DNA of 64,000 nt, taken from Karstenula rhodostoma CBS 690.94 (taxonomy: Eukaryota; Ascomycota; Dothideomycetes; Pleosporales; Didymosphaeriaceae). How positions within the stretch are numbered: position 1 is the stretch's first letter; each line of letters starts with the position of its first letter. This document shows, piece by piece, positions 55,242 to 64,000 of this stretch. The stretch is taken from assembly GCA_010093485.1 (NCBI GenBank), contig MU001500.1, positions 692,198-756,197 of the forward strand, read 5' to 3'. Below the pieces are notes generated by a model. That model did no database searches and was not told where the DNA came from. It saw only the letters and a list, made by a program, of their open reading frames with translations. A program made the position numbers and the translations under genes.

Positions 55242-56333
55242 GCTGTGGGTGGGTTGCCACAGCACGAAGTCAGAGTTTGAGAACAATGTTCTGCCCCAGA
55301 GCAAGCACTGCACATCACAGGCAGATTGTACTCAAGCATTTGAATCGGTACTGCATTATTGAGCAGCACAGAGCTTGAAGAATGTTACATGGCTCAGGTT
55401 GCTCTCGATCGTTTGGATCATTCTAACTGGATTCTTATCTTGTCATTGCATGGGCGACGGCGTTACGGAAGGCACAGGTTTAACTACGGTCATGATTACG
55501 GCTCTCGACTTGCTTCTTCTTTCTTTCTAAATTGGTCTCCTTGATACCCGCCGCAAAACATGCGGTACAATACAGATGCCCCATTTGTAATATAGACTTT
55601 CATCGCACAGGCGGATCAAAAATACAAAAAATGTGATGCTCGTTTCAACGCTCTGTCCGTGCAGTCGTTGCAGTGACCATAAACAGTCAAGTAAGCGTTC
55701 AAATCTGTACGGTTGGTTCGTTCGCAAAGGACGTGCGGCCACCCTCCAGACGTTAGCCTTGTGACTGAATGGGTTTGTTGAGAGACGTGCGGATTGTGCC
55801 ATCCTGTTGAGAGACGTGCGGTGTGCCATCCTGTTGAGAAGCTTGTAGGTTTTGCTTTCCACCGCATCGTATAAGCACAAGCCGGTTATCGTTGTCTTGA
55901 ATACGGATCGACCACCGTTGTACAGCTTGTTTTCTCACTTCACGATAGCGGATCGACTGTTTTCGTTCTTACGTTACAGTGTCTATTGAGCCACATTTGA
56001 TTCCGCGCGGTCTAACAACCATTATAACGCTACAGTGGTAAATTTGTGTCTAGTGGCACCGCGAAGAGCCGTCTATTTTGCAAGCCAGGCAACCAGTTTC
56101 CAATGGATGATTTTGCTAGCTTTCGCCTCGCCTCCTATGTGCCCTCCATCCCGTCTCACACATCTCATCTTTCACCTGCTCCTCAAACTTTCCATCTCCT
56201 GGCCCGACACCGGAATCTCATACCGGCATGGCTCTGGAAGAAAACGGCATATCCATCTGTATACAACCTGTACCTAGTCCCCGCGATCACAGTTCTTCGC
56301 CTGACAAGCACGACTCAATCTATCGGTATCACC
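55242..56333. other. Intergenic with an imperfect tandem repeat
   Basis: 1.09 kb, AT-rich compared with flanking genes. Holds the direct repeat at 55776-55839. No gene seen. Confidence 0.45.
55776..55839 (+). repeat. Imperfect 27-29-bp direct repeat
   Basis: Unit TGTTGAGAGACGTGCGG...TGTGCCATCC occurs at 55776-55804 (29 bp) and 55805-55831 (27 bp), followed by the start of a third unit (TGTTGAGA, 55832-55839). Confidence 0.85.
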
Positions 56334-57290
56334 ATGTTCCGCTTTTCGGTCTTCCTTGGGATGTTCCTGCTATTGCTCCAGACCCAAAACGCATGCGCAG
56401 CCAACATCGTGATTTGGAAGAACCACTGCGACTATGACCTTTACTTCTGGACTGTTGGGCCCAACACGCCAGAACGCGACGATGCCTTCACACGTGTCCC
56501 TGCCCACGGCGAAAATGTCCACCCAATGAGGTGGCACGAGCACGGCGGCTTCTCCCTCAAATACCGAGACCTTCCTTACTACACCAGAGGGCCTGCCGGC
56601 ATTCTACAGGCAGAGTATAACATGGATCGGGTTGCAGGAAAGTTGTTCTACGACTCCAGTATCATCGATTGCGGCAGGGACCTCGGTCCCCAGAACCCCT
56701 TCTATTGCCCGTTTGCACACGGTGGTGTAAACATGTACATTGTCGGAAACAGAGGGGAAAGTTACCTTTGTAAGGATTCGTCCTGCCAATTAGGAGGTCA
56801 TTGTGACAACGCCACGTACTTGGTACAAGGGGGCTGGAAGAACGAGCCGAGTCTATCGTGTCCTCTTGGTGTGGACCTGGTGTTCGAGACTTGCACCGAA
56901 AGATCGGCGGAGAAAACGTGGGTCGAAGGACAAGTTGGCCCTGCACCTGTGCCTGCGCCATGGCAGCCGCCGCCAGCTCCGGTCTATCCACCCTTGCCCC
57001 CACCTGCTTCTCCATGGACACCTCAGGATAGACCTATGCGTACAGCACTGTTTCCCACCGTTACCACACGCCCAACACAGCCCAGTCCCCCGAAGACGTA
57101 CCCAGTTCCACAAGGTCATCCCGAGGAAGCAGTCTGTTTCGATGCAGACTGCAGGTGCTACGGTTTCTGGGGCATAGGCCAGCCCGGACGAGCTGACTGT
57201 ACAGGCTTTGAGGGTGTCGTTGAGTGCTACTTTTTTCAAATGTGCGAGACGTGGCAGCAAACCGAAAGAAGACGATGGGGACGGCAGTGA
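56334..57290 (+). CDS. Secreted Bys1/thaumatin-like protein
   Basis: Single exon, 318 aa from the ATG at 56334 (ATCACCATGTT); the open frame extends upstream but without an ATG. Residues 1-23 form a signal peptide (MFRFSVFLGMFLLLLQTQNA-CAA). The mature part begins NIVIWKNHCDYDLYFWTVGP, the opening strand and conserved Cys of the Bys1/thaumatin-like fold, with further cysteines in SIIDCGRDLGPQNPFYCPF, SCQLGGHCDNATY and LVFETCTE. A Pro-rich linker (about residues 205-265, repeated PxPP) leads to a second Cys-rich module with six cysteines (AVCFDADCRCYG, ADCTGFEGVVECYFFQMC). Bys1 proteins are secreted or wall-associated; activity unknown. The C-terminal module is not something I recognise. Confidence 0.78.
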   Translation: MFRFSVFLGMFLLLLQTQNACAANIVIWKNHCDYDLYFWTVGPNTPERDDAFTRVPAHGENVHPMRWHEHGGFSLKYRDLPYYTRGPAGILQAEYNMDRVAGKLFYDSSIIDCGRDLGPQNPFYCPFAHGGVNMYIVGNRGESYLCKDSSCQLGGHCDNATYLVQGGWKNEPSLSCPLGVDLVFETCTERSAEKTWVEGQVGPAPVPAPWQPPPAPVYPPLPPPASPWTPQDRPMRTALFPTVTTRPTQPSPPKTYPVPQGHPEEAVCFDADCRCYGFWGIGQPGRADCTGFEGVVECYFFQMCETWQQTERRRWGRQ

Positions 57291-58014
57291 TGGCTGTTCA
57301 GTGTCGTCGGCATGCACAGTGAGGGGTGGGTCTCTATATTGCAGTGCTTCAGGATGGGGGTTCTAACCGGTTGGACTGTTGTGGGCCATGTTCCTTGGAG
57401 TTGCTGGGTAAAGGTCTTCAAGGGGCGCTATCGGCGTTGGTTGTGTGATTCTTGGTTGATTCCTCTGTTCCACGCGTTATACAAGTCATGATTATGAGAG
57501 GCGAGTGCCGGGTTCATAAGACCAGCAATGCTCAGATGTGCCGACGAGACGACACCACACGGGGAGGGCTTGGTCGGCTTAGGCAGTTCTGGACCCAGGC
57601 TTGCCCCGATTGGCCCACAGCTGCCGTAAGCTAGCCGGTTGCCACGCGCAGGTTCAGGGTCCCTGCGGCGCTGCGGCGCTGCACTGGCGTCCGCGTCGAG
57701 CAAAAGAAGCAAGACGGTTTATCGCACTTGGACCGTTGCTTCGCGGCGTCGATATTCTTTTTGCACCAACCAGACGCGCCGAGACGTGTTGCGCCCACTC
57801 GAGTTCCACAAGGCGCAGCAATTGTGCCCCGGCGGTCCAAGAACATCTGGCGCCCTGCTCGTCTCGTCCGGACATCGACGACTCAACTCCTGAGCCCATA
57901 GCTGTCCCGGTGCAGCCTCCCGTCCCACGCTCTCTCCCGCGCCCGCTGCAAGCCACCACACATTCCTTACCTCGAACGTGCGCCAATTGATCGCCCTTGC
58001 TGCAACCATCCGCC
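57291..58014. other. Intergenic, no gene seen
   Basis: 724 bp, GC-rich toward the next ATG. Overlapping minus-strand ORFs are antisense shadows of the next coding region and its leader. Confidence 0.45.
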
Positions 58015-58635
58015 ATGGCTCCAAAGAAATACCAGCCCCTCACCCTCACGCCCATCAATTTCTCGCTCACCGAGGGCACCTCGATTCCCGCGCCCGCCGA
58101 CACGCCGCCAGAGACGCCGCACCACCCCACGCCGGGCAAGGGCCCCCTCTCGTCGCATCCGACCCCCAAGTCGGCCGTCTTTCCTCACCACGAAGCGACT
58201 TCGCCGACCAACGAGTCCGAGACAGCAGAGCCAAACCTCCACCAGACCGTTACCAACGATGGCGCCAGCACCATGTCGCCCTCGAGCCCCTCGGGCAGGC
58301 GCCCGTCGTCGGTGCGCAAGTTCCTAGGCCTGCGCCCGCTCTCGTCACACGATAGCCTGAAGTCGGAGCGGCCGGGTTCGCCGGCTACCATTGCTAGCCA
58401 GCCAAACCTGTCGAGGAAGAAGAGTGGCAGCTGGTTCGGCAAGAGCAAGAGGCAGAGCTCCTTCATCGTCGGTTCCCTACCGGAAGGTAAAGAGAGCAGC
58501 ACAAACTACCAAACGAACGGCACCAAATCGCTGCCCGCGAAGAAGGCCCCGCCGCCCCCGGCGTTACCAGACCTCAAGAGCTTTGGTGTCAGCTCTGACA
58601 TGGGAGCAGATGACATGTTCAAGGGTATAAACTAA
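58015..58635 (+). CDS. Unknown Ser/Pro-rich conserved-type protein
   Basis: Single exon, 206 aa; ATG 58015 in context CCGCCATGGCT. I do not recognise it. The start MAPKKYQPLTLTPINFSLTE looks ordered; the rest is disordered with Pro/Ser/Thr stretches. RRPSSVRKFLGLRPLSSHDS and SRKKSGSWFGKSKRQSSFIV are basic segments with RxxS phosphosites. A PPPPALPD polyproline segment precedes the end DMGADDMFKGIN. No signal peptide or membrane helix. The polyproline and basic clusters would suit a protein-binding or membrane-surface role, which is inference only. Confidence 0.68.
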   Translation: MAPKKYQPLTLTPINFSLTEGTSIPAPADTPPETPHHPTPGKGPLSSHPTPKSAVFPHHEATSPTNESETAEPNLHQTVTNDGASTMSPSSPSGRRPSSVRKFLGLRPLSSHDSLKSERPGSPATIASQPNLSRKKSGSWFGKSKRQSSFIVGSLPEGKESSTNYQTNGTKSLPAKKAPPPPALPDLKSFGVSSDMGADDMFKGIN

Positions 58636-59350
58636 GATGGATTTGGGCAGCATACACGGATGGGTACACGTTTACGATGGATTCTGACGGACCGAGTTTA
58701 ATGACGCTTGTCGATTCTTTTGGTGGATACGCTGGATATGGTTGGGCGTTTGTCCAGCTTGTGGATATTCTTTTTTTACTGGCATTGCACACGATACCCC
58801 CAGTCGGAGGAAAAGGAGGATGTTGGCGCGTGACGAAAATGGTGGCGGCAGGCATGTCTTGCAATGACCCTCGAGAGCAAAGGGGAGACTGGGGAAGGAG
58901 AGGAGACTTGGAGCATAATTTCTAACCCCACGTTCTGTAGTACGCTGCAGCATTCCATCTGCCGCCCTGTATGTATCTTCTTTTTTCCTGCCGGAGACGC
59001 TTCCGGGAGTCACCTGAAATTCAAGAATAACGTTTCTTATGCCGAGTCGGGCGTATCTTCTGCAGCCCTCTCCCCAATGATTGTTATTCAACAGTGTCAT
59101 CCTGGCCAGAGTTGACTTGGTCGGGCATCAACACTTGATGTTAACAGCGAAGCGTGTGCAGGTGGCGGCTTCCGTTGCCCGGCAGCTCTAGGACGGATTG
59201 GGACAGCACAACAAACAAGACCCTGGCCCAGTCAACACCATCGCCGCCGCCGCCCTCTCCCGCCGCACCACTAACGCACTGCATACTTTTGCTTGAATAC
59301 CACCTACTTTGCGCATTTTGAACCACAGCTCTATTGCGACACAAATTACC
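58636..59350. other. Intergenic, NDC80 promoter
   Basis: 715 bp. No ORF with motifs; CGCCGCCGCC-type triplets at about 59240-59255 lie in the NDC80 leader region. Confidence 0.45.
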
Positions 59351-61731
59351 ATGGCCCATGAACCGGGCCTTTTCTCCGTCCGCCGCCAGGTAAGGCTCTT
59401 AGCGTTCGCCCATCGCAACGCCATATGCAACACTTCCTCTAACACTGCGCGCAGACTCTAGCGCCCATGAACAACAACATAACATCGATACCCATGCCCT
59501 CGTCCGCCATGAAGCGAACAAGCTCTATCAACGGAATGCAGCAGGCCGGCGCGCCTTTTACCGCAAACCACGCGCGATCGCAGTCCGGCTCCAGAATGTC
59601 GCTCGCGCCAGGTCGTCCGAGCCAGCCTGTCTTCCAGCGCTCCTCATCTGGCACCAACCTCGCTGAGCAGGGCCTCCAGTCGGCCCATCGCAATTCTACA
59701 AGCAACATGTTTGGCGCAAGCAGCACAGGAGCCAGGAAGAGTTTTGCGCCGGGCGCTTCCATCTTCCAGGCCACGCCAGCGCCCGCACCCAAGTTCCAAC
59801 AAGAGTCACAGCGACGGAGCAGTGTTTTCAAATCGCGAACCTCGCAGGTGCCCGGGCAGAGCGGCATTAAGCAGTCGTTCTTCCAGACGGCACCACAACC
59901 AGCCGGCGTTCCGAACGATCCACGCCGATTGAAGGATGCCAGCACGCGGCAACAGCTGGCCGCCGAGCTGCTGGAGTACCTTACGCACCACAACTTCGAG
60001 ATGGAGTCCAAGCATGTGCTTTCACCAAAGTGCATGTCTTCGCCGACGCAGAAAGACTTCGTCAGCATGTTTCAATGGCTTTACCATCGCATCGACCCTT
60101 CATTCCGCTTTCAGAAGTCGATCGATCAAGAAGTGCCAATACTGCTCAAGCAGCTGCGATACCCCTACGAGAAGTCTATCATGAAGTCACAACTCGCAGC
60201 CGTCGGCGGAAACAATTGGCCCACATTCCTAGGGCTGCTCCACTGGATGATGCAGCTATCCAAGATGATTAACGCGTATGAGCAAGGCTCTTACGATGAT
60301 GCCTGTTTTGCGTCTGGCCATGATGTCTCGGGCGACCGAATCATCTTCGATTTCTTGTCTGACGCGTACGCCACATGGCTTTCTGCTGAGGATGTCGATG
60401 AGGGAGAAGACGAAGAGGAAGCGCAGCGGAAAATCATTGAACCACACATCCAAAACATGGCTCGCAAGTTTGACGAATCCAACGCCCAGCATGTTGAGGA
60501 GGTCAAGTTGCTGGAAGCAGAGCACAAAGCGTTACAGGATCAAATAGACAAGCTCTCCGAGGCTGGTCCCCGGATCCAAGAGTTGACAGGCCAGATCAAG
60601 ACTCTTGAGGACGATCGCTCCAAGTTCGAAGCTTACAACAACTCTCTCGGCCAACGTGTTCAGAAGTACACCGATCGGAGTAATCTCCTCCAACAAGAAA
60701 TGGACAAGATCGAAGGCGAGCTGAAGCTCTCGGAGGAAGAGCGACATGAATTGCAAGCCATTATCGACGGGCGTGGTATGACCATCGCAGACATTGATCG
60801 TATGTCTTCCGAGAAGGAGCGTCTTGATACGTCTCTCCAGGCAGCTTCTGCCCGTGTCGAGGAGTCAAAGAAACGCGTCGCAGAGAAAGAACTCGCCGCA
60901 TCCCGCAAACTCGATGAGCTAGAACATACTATTGAACGGTTCAACAATCTAGGTTACCAGATCGGCGTGATCCCGTCGACTGCCGCGAACGCGAAAGGCC
61001 TTGAATATGAGATCGTTCTCACCATCAACGACGGGCCAAACTTCTCCGGTAGTCAAATGGGCTCGTCAGCGCGAGAGGCGTCGGACCGTCTACTTGCAGA
61101 TAGCGGCACAGGGTACTCACCGCACCATCTCCTTAACTTGGACGTGCGCGGCACCATCAAGTCCAACATCCTCGGTCTTCGTAAGGAGATTGCCGAGCGC
61201 CGCAACGCTGCACTTGAAGCCGACATGAGCAACCACGACATGCTCGACAAAGTAAAGGAGGCCATCGACGACAAGCAGGCCGAGGTTGAGGCGCTAGGCC
61301 ACCGTGTCGCACAGGCAGAAGAGGAGCTCGAGAAACTGCGCGAGATCACCAGCACGCAGAAGACGGCTTCTGACGCGCAGATTGAGAAGATGGAGAAGGA
61401 GCTGGGCCGGATGAGGAGCGGGCTGGGCGAGAGCGTGCAGCTGATGGTGCAGAGGGAGATGGCGGTCAATATTGAGTAAGTGGCTTGACTGTCCTGGGTG
61501 ACGGTAACAGATGCTAACTGGTGCAGATATGAACAGCTGCAACTGCGGGCGAACACCCTGCGGGAGGAACTCCACACCGAGATTGAGCGCATGCTCGACG
61601 ATATCGTCCGGTTCAAGCTGCACGTCCAGAAGTCGCTGGAGGAGTACGAGCAGTTCATCGCTGATGAGGTGGAGAGGAGCTGTCAGGAAGAGGACCAGCT
61701 AGGCGACGTCGAAGACGCAGACGAGGCGTAG
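59351..61731 (+). CDS. NDC80: Kinetochore protein Ndc80 (Hec1)
   Basis: Three exons: 59351-59389, 59455-61475 and 61527-61731 (introns 65 and 51 bp), 754 aa. Microtubule-binding subunit of the outer-kinetochore Ndc80 complex (with Nuf2, Spc24, Spc25). The first roughly 150 residues are a basic, Ser/Thr/Pro-rich tail, the Aurora B-type regulatory target. The calponin-homology head follows (DARTRQQLA-type [73 protein letters not shown]). From about residue 330 to the end it is coiled coil with heptads. After the last intron [16 protein letters not shown] continues the coil to the acidic end. Yeast Ndc80 is 691 aa; the tail accounts for the extra length. Confidence 0.95.
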
Positions 61732-62193
61732 TGCGCGCGCACCGCTGCTTTGACGCTTGATGACATATGATGCGGGTTTGGATAATGTGGTTCACGAATT
61801 TTGGCGTTTGGTGCGTTGGGCGTGCGCGTTTGGGACGCTTTTGTTGTTGATGTTGATGCGGGCGGAATTGACTTGGGGTGGGTTGAGCGGTTTGCCTACG
61901 AACGATACCTCTTCTTGTACTTCGTTTCATCTCATAGGGGCTGGGCTCTGGATTTTTATAGTACGTGATTTACTCGTTCAATCAAAGAAGGCTGTGTGCA
62001 GAAGTATCGCTTTCATTCGCTTTCGTTTCTGCAATGCAGAAAGTGGTTTGCTCATTCAACGTTCCATGCATACAGGTGTAATTTCATAGGTCTTTCGAGG
62101 TGCATGTTCTTCGTACAAGTGCGTAAGCCCGAACCGAAAACTCCCTCCCACCAAAGGAAACAGATGCAGTCAACCCGCTCACAGCGCGCATTT
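61732..62193. other. Intergenic, convergent NDC80 / phosphofructokinase 3' ends
   Basis: 462 bp, T/G-rich just after NDC80. No gene seen. Confidence 0.5.
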
Positions 62194-64000
62194 CTACTGC
62201 TGCCTCTTGTTCTGCGACGGACGTCCGCTGAGAATGTCCACGTACTCCTTGAGATCCGTCCAGAACTCCTTCTTGGGCCGTCGTCGGTGCCAGTCAGTTT
62301 CCTGGTGTTTCATTAGCGCCTGTTCACACGATAGTGCGAGTTGTTGAGGAGGAGAACATACCCTCTTCTCGATCACATCCATGGGCGAGAACAGCACCTT
62401 CGCGCCCTTGATCCCAATGACAGCCGTGCTCATCGAGTCGTCGTCGATCTCGTCCGGGTCCATGCCCGCATACTGCTCGATGTGCTCCAGACTCCTGAAC
62501 GCGAAGCGCACCGCCCTGACGCGGTCCATGGGGCTCGGCGTAGTGCCCTGCTGGAAATGTCCTGGGACACCGTGCCTGCTCTCGAACTTGCCCTTGCCGG
62601 CCTCGGCAATCATGTCGGCGATGATCTGCACCGAGTACGTCTTTGACGCCTTTTCGTTGACGAGGAGGATCTTGCCGGCGCGGTTCTGGCCCTTGTCCTT
62701 CTTGAACGTCTCGCGGAGGGAGTCGATGTCGTGGTCGAGCATTTTGAGAGAGATGCCGTCTTCGGGGGTGTACACGGCGAAGGCACCGATGGAGAGGCCG
62801 GCGATGGTGGCGATGTAGCCGGATTCGCCGCCCTGGGTTTCGATGACGAAGACACGGCGACGCGAGGCGGAGGCGGACTGGCGGCAGGCGTCGCAGTATT
62901 GGATGAGTGCGTTGAGGCACGTATCGGAGCCGATGGAGTATTCGGTTCCGGGGACGTTATTGGAGATGGTGGCGGGGAGGATGACCATGGGGATCTTGAA
63001 CGCCTTGTAGTGCTCCCTGCCCTGGCGCAATTCGCTGACTGCGGTGAAGGCCTCGAAACCACCGACGACGAACAGGGCCTGGATTTTGTATGTCTTGAAT
63101 ACGTACGACACGGTCTCGAGATCTTCACTTGGAAGGCCGCGGTTGGTCCCGATCTCAGAACCGCCCTTGTTGGCCCAGCTTTCAGCGTCAAGCCAGCTAA
63201 TTTCCCGCACGGCTCCAAGAGGCTTGTCTGAGTGGTGTCGAATGAGTCCAGGGAATCCGTTGTTGAGAGCGACAGGCGTGTGTCCACGAGCCAAACAGTA
63301 CGCAACAGCCGCGCGCGTTGCTGCGTTCATGCCACCGGCAGGAGCTCCGACGTGAATGATACCAATACGCATCCGCTTCTCCTTGGGGAGCAAAAGCTCT
63401 GGCTGCTCCGACGCCGTCGTGATATTGTACGACTTAAAGTACTCGGCAAACTCGGCATCACGCAGCTCCATGGCAGTCTTGAAATCTTTGTTCTCAATAG
63501 CCTCGGCGACCTTCTGTGTCTGGGCAACCGCCTCGAGCAGCGGACGGCGCACAATCTTGTTCTCAATCATGCAAATGACCGGAGAGGGCGTCTCAGGGGT
63601 TGCCTCGAGGACAGCCTTCACTGCCTCGACGCCCTGCAGTGTTGACAGCATCCTGTCGTAAGCCGCAGGCTGCCCACCGCGCTGCACGTGTCCAAGGGTA
63701 GTAACACGGGTATCAAGTCCAGCTCCAGAGAGGATTTCCTTGATCTGGTGTGGTGTGATCTTGTTGAGGTTCTCATCGATGGCGCCCTCGGCCACGATGA
63801 CGATGGTCTTTCTCTTGCCCATTTCACGGTGCTTCCTGATTATGCCGAGCATGTTGCCCTCCCAACCCTCCTTCGCAGGCTGCTCCGGAATGAATATGAA
63901 ATCGCTCCCGGTAGCGACACCAGCCATGAGGGTGAGCCATCCGCAATGTCTTCCCATGGTCTCCACGACAAAGGCACGCTGGTGACTGGTTGCGGTCGTG
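62194..64000 (-). CDS. pfkA: 6-phosphofructokinase, C-terminal two thirds (5' end outside window)
   Basis: Minus strand, entering at the right edge: exons 64000-62362 and 62301-62194. The ATP-dependent glycolytic enzyme is a duplicated protein. Present here are the end of the catalytic half (SHQRAFVVETMGRHCGWLTL, IPEQPAKEGWEGN, LGHVQRGGQPAAYDRMLSTL) and the whole regulatory half (RIGIIHVGAPAGGMNAATRA, ALNNGFPGLI, GSEIGTNRGLP, LFVVGGFEAFTAV, IPMVILPATISNNVPGTEYS, ETQGGESGYIA). The last intron (62302-62361) is 60 bp with no stop and in frame, so an unspliced reading would add 20 residues; joining EKR to ETDWHRRRPKKEFW gives the usual family ending DILSGRP. Symbol follows Aspergillus usage. Confidence 0.94.
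   Translation of the reverse strand, partial: TTATSHQRAFVVETMGRHCGWLTLMAGVATGSDFIFIPEQPAKEGWEGNMLGIIRKHREMGKRKTIVIVAEGAIDENLNKITPHQIKEILSGAGLDTRVTTLGHVQRGGQPAAYDRMLSTLQGVEAVKAVLEATPETPSPVICMIENKIVRRPLLEAVAQTQKVAEAIENKDFKTAMELRDAEFAEYFKSYNITTASEQPELLLPKEKRMRIGIIHVGAPAGGMNAATRAAVAYCLARGHTPVALNNGFPGLIRHHSDKPLGAVREISWLDAESWANKGGSEIGTNRGLPSEDLETVSYVFKTYKIQALFVVGGFEAFTAVSELRQGREHYKAFKIPMVILPATISNNVPGTEYSIGSDTCLNALIQYCDACRQSASASRRRVFVIETQGGESGYIATIAGLSIGAFAVYTPEDGISLKMLDHDIDSLRETFKKDKGQNRAGKILLVNEKASKTYSVQIIADMIAEAGKGKFESRHGVPGHFQQGTTPSPMDRVRAVRFAFRSLEHIEQYAGMDPDEIDDDSMSTAVIGIKGAKVLFSPMDVIEKRVCSPPQQLALSCEQALMKHQETDWHRRRPKKEFWTDLKEYVDILSGRPSQNKRQQ

Noticed and set aside
62320..62361. Alternative 42-nt intron in phosphofructokinase (acceptor AACAG)
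   Set aside because: The 60-nt intron to CACCAG restores the expected family sequence EKR-ETDWHRRRPK more exactly and leaves CTAAT as branch site.

Overview
This is a eukaryotic, filamentous-ascomycete (Pezizomycotina) window, most likely from a Dothideomycete. The evidence is short GT-AG introns (mostly 42-70 bp, often with a CTAAC/CTGAC-like branch site), a Zn(II)2Cys6 regulator, a BTB protein, fungus-only families (families I recall as DUF3112, DUF3445, DUF1765, DUF7053 and Bys1), and orthologues of yeast genes (DBP2, BPL1, COA4, MGM101, TOF1, TFB2, ATP14, SUA7, NDC80, phosphofructokinase). The class-level placement is inference. I saw no tRNA, rRNA or prokaryotic feature. Exon structures were built by hand; for nearly every spliced gene the exon lengths sum to a whole number of codons and rejoin conserved protein motifs.

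Layout: 1-416 is the 3' end of DBP2. 1197-5357 is a divergent choline-to-glycine-betaine pair (choline oxidase and betaine aldehyde dehydrogenase). 6693-13289 holds a seven-TM protein, a DUF7053-like protein and an allantoate-type MFS transporter. 13434-14333 encodes a protein with an array of SUMO-interaction-like motifs. 14980-17857 is BPL1 sharing a 118-bp promoter with the tiny CHCH gene COA4. 18069-23335 carries a P450, MGM101 and an REEP1-4-type ER-shaping protein. 24095-29118 is mitochondrial 3-hydroxyacyl-CoA dehydrogenase divergent from TOF1. 29506-34979 has an unknown gene, a six-exon hotdog thioesterase and TFB2. 35-45 kb is gene-poor: a BTB protein, a small membrane protein, an orphan gene and a DUF3445 haem-oxygenase-like protein. 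45194-51703 holds a Zn2Cys6 factor and a DUF1765 protein. 53287-64000 has ATP14 divergent from SUA7, a secreted Bys1-like protein, an unknown Ser/Pro-rich protein, NDC80, and the C-terminal two thirds of phosphofructokinase.

Common themes: essential genes are repeatedly arranged as divergent pairs with short shared promoters (BPL1/COA4, HADH/TOF1, thioesterase/TFB2, ATP14/SUA7). A previously unlabelled family of about 80-100-bp inverted-repeat elements (MITE-like, TA target site) is scattered through the window. One copy sits inside an intron and enlarges it from about 46 to 140 bp; another begins two bases after the thioesterase stop codon.
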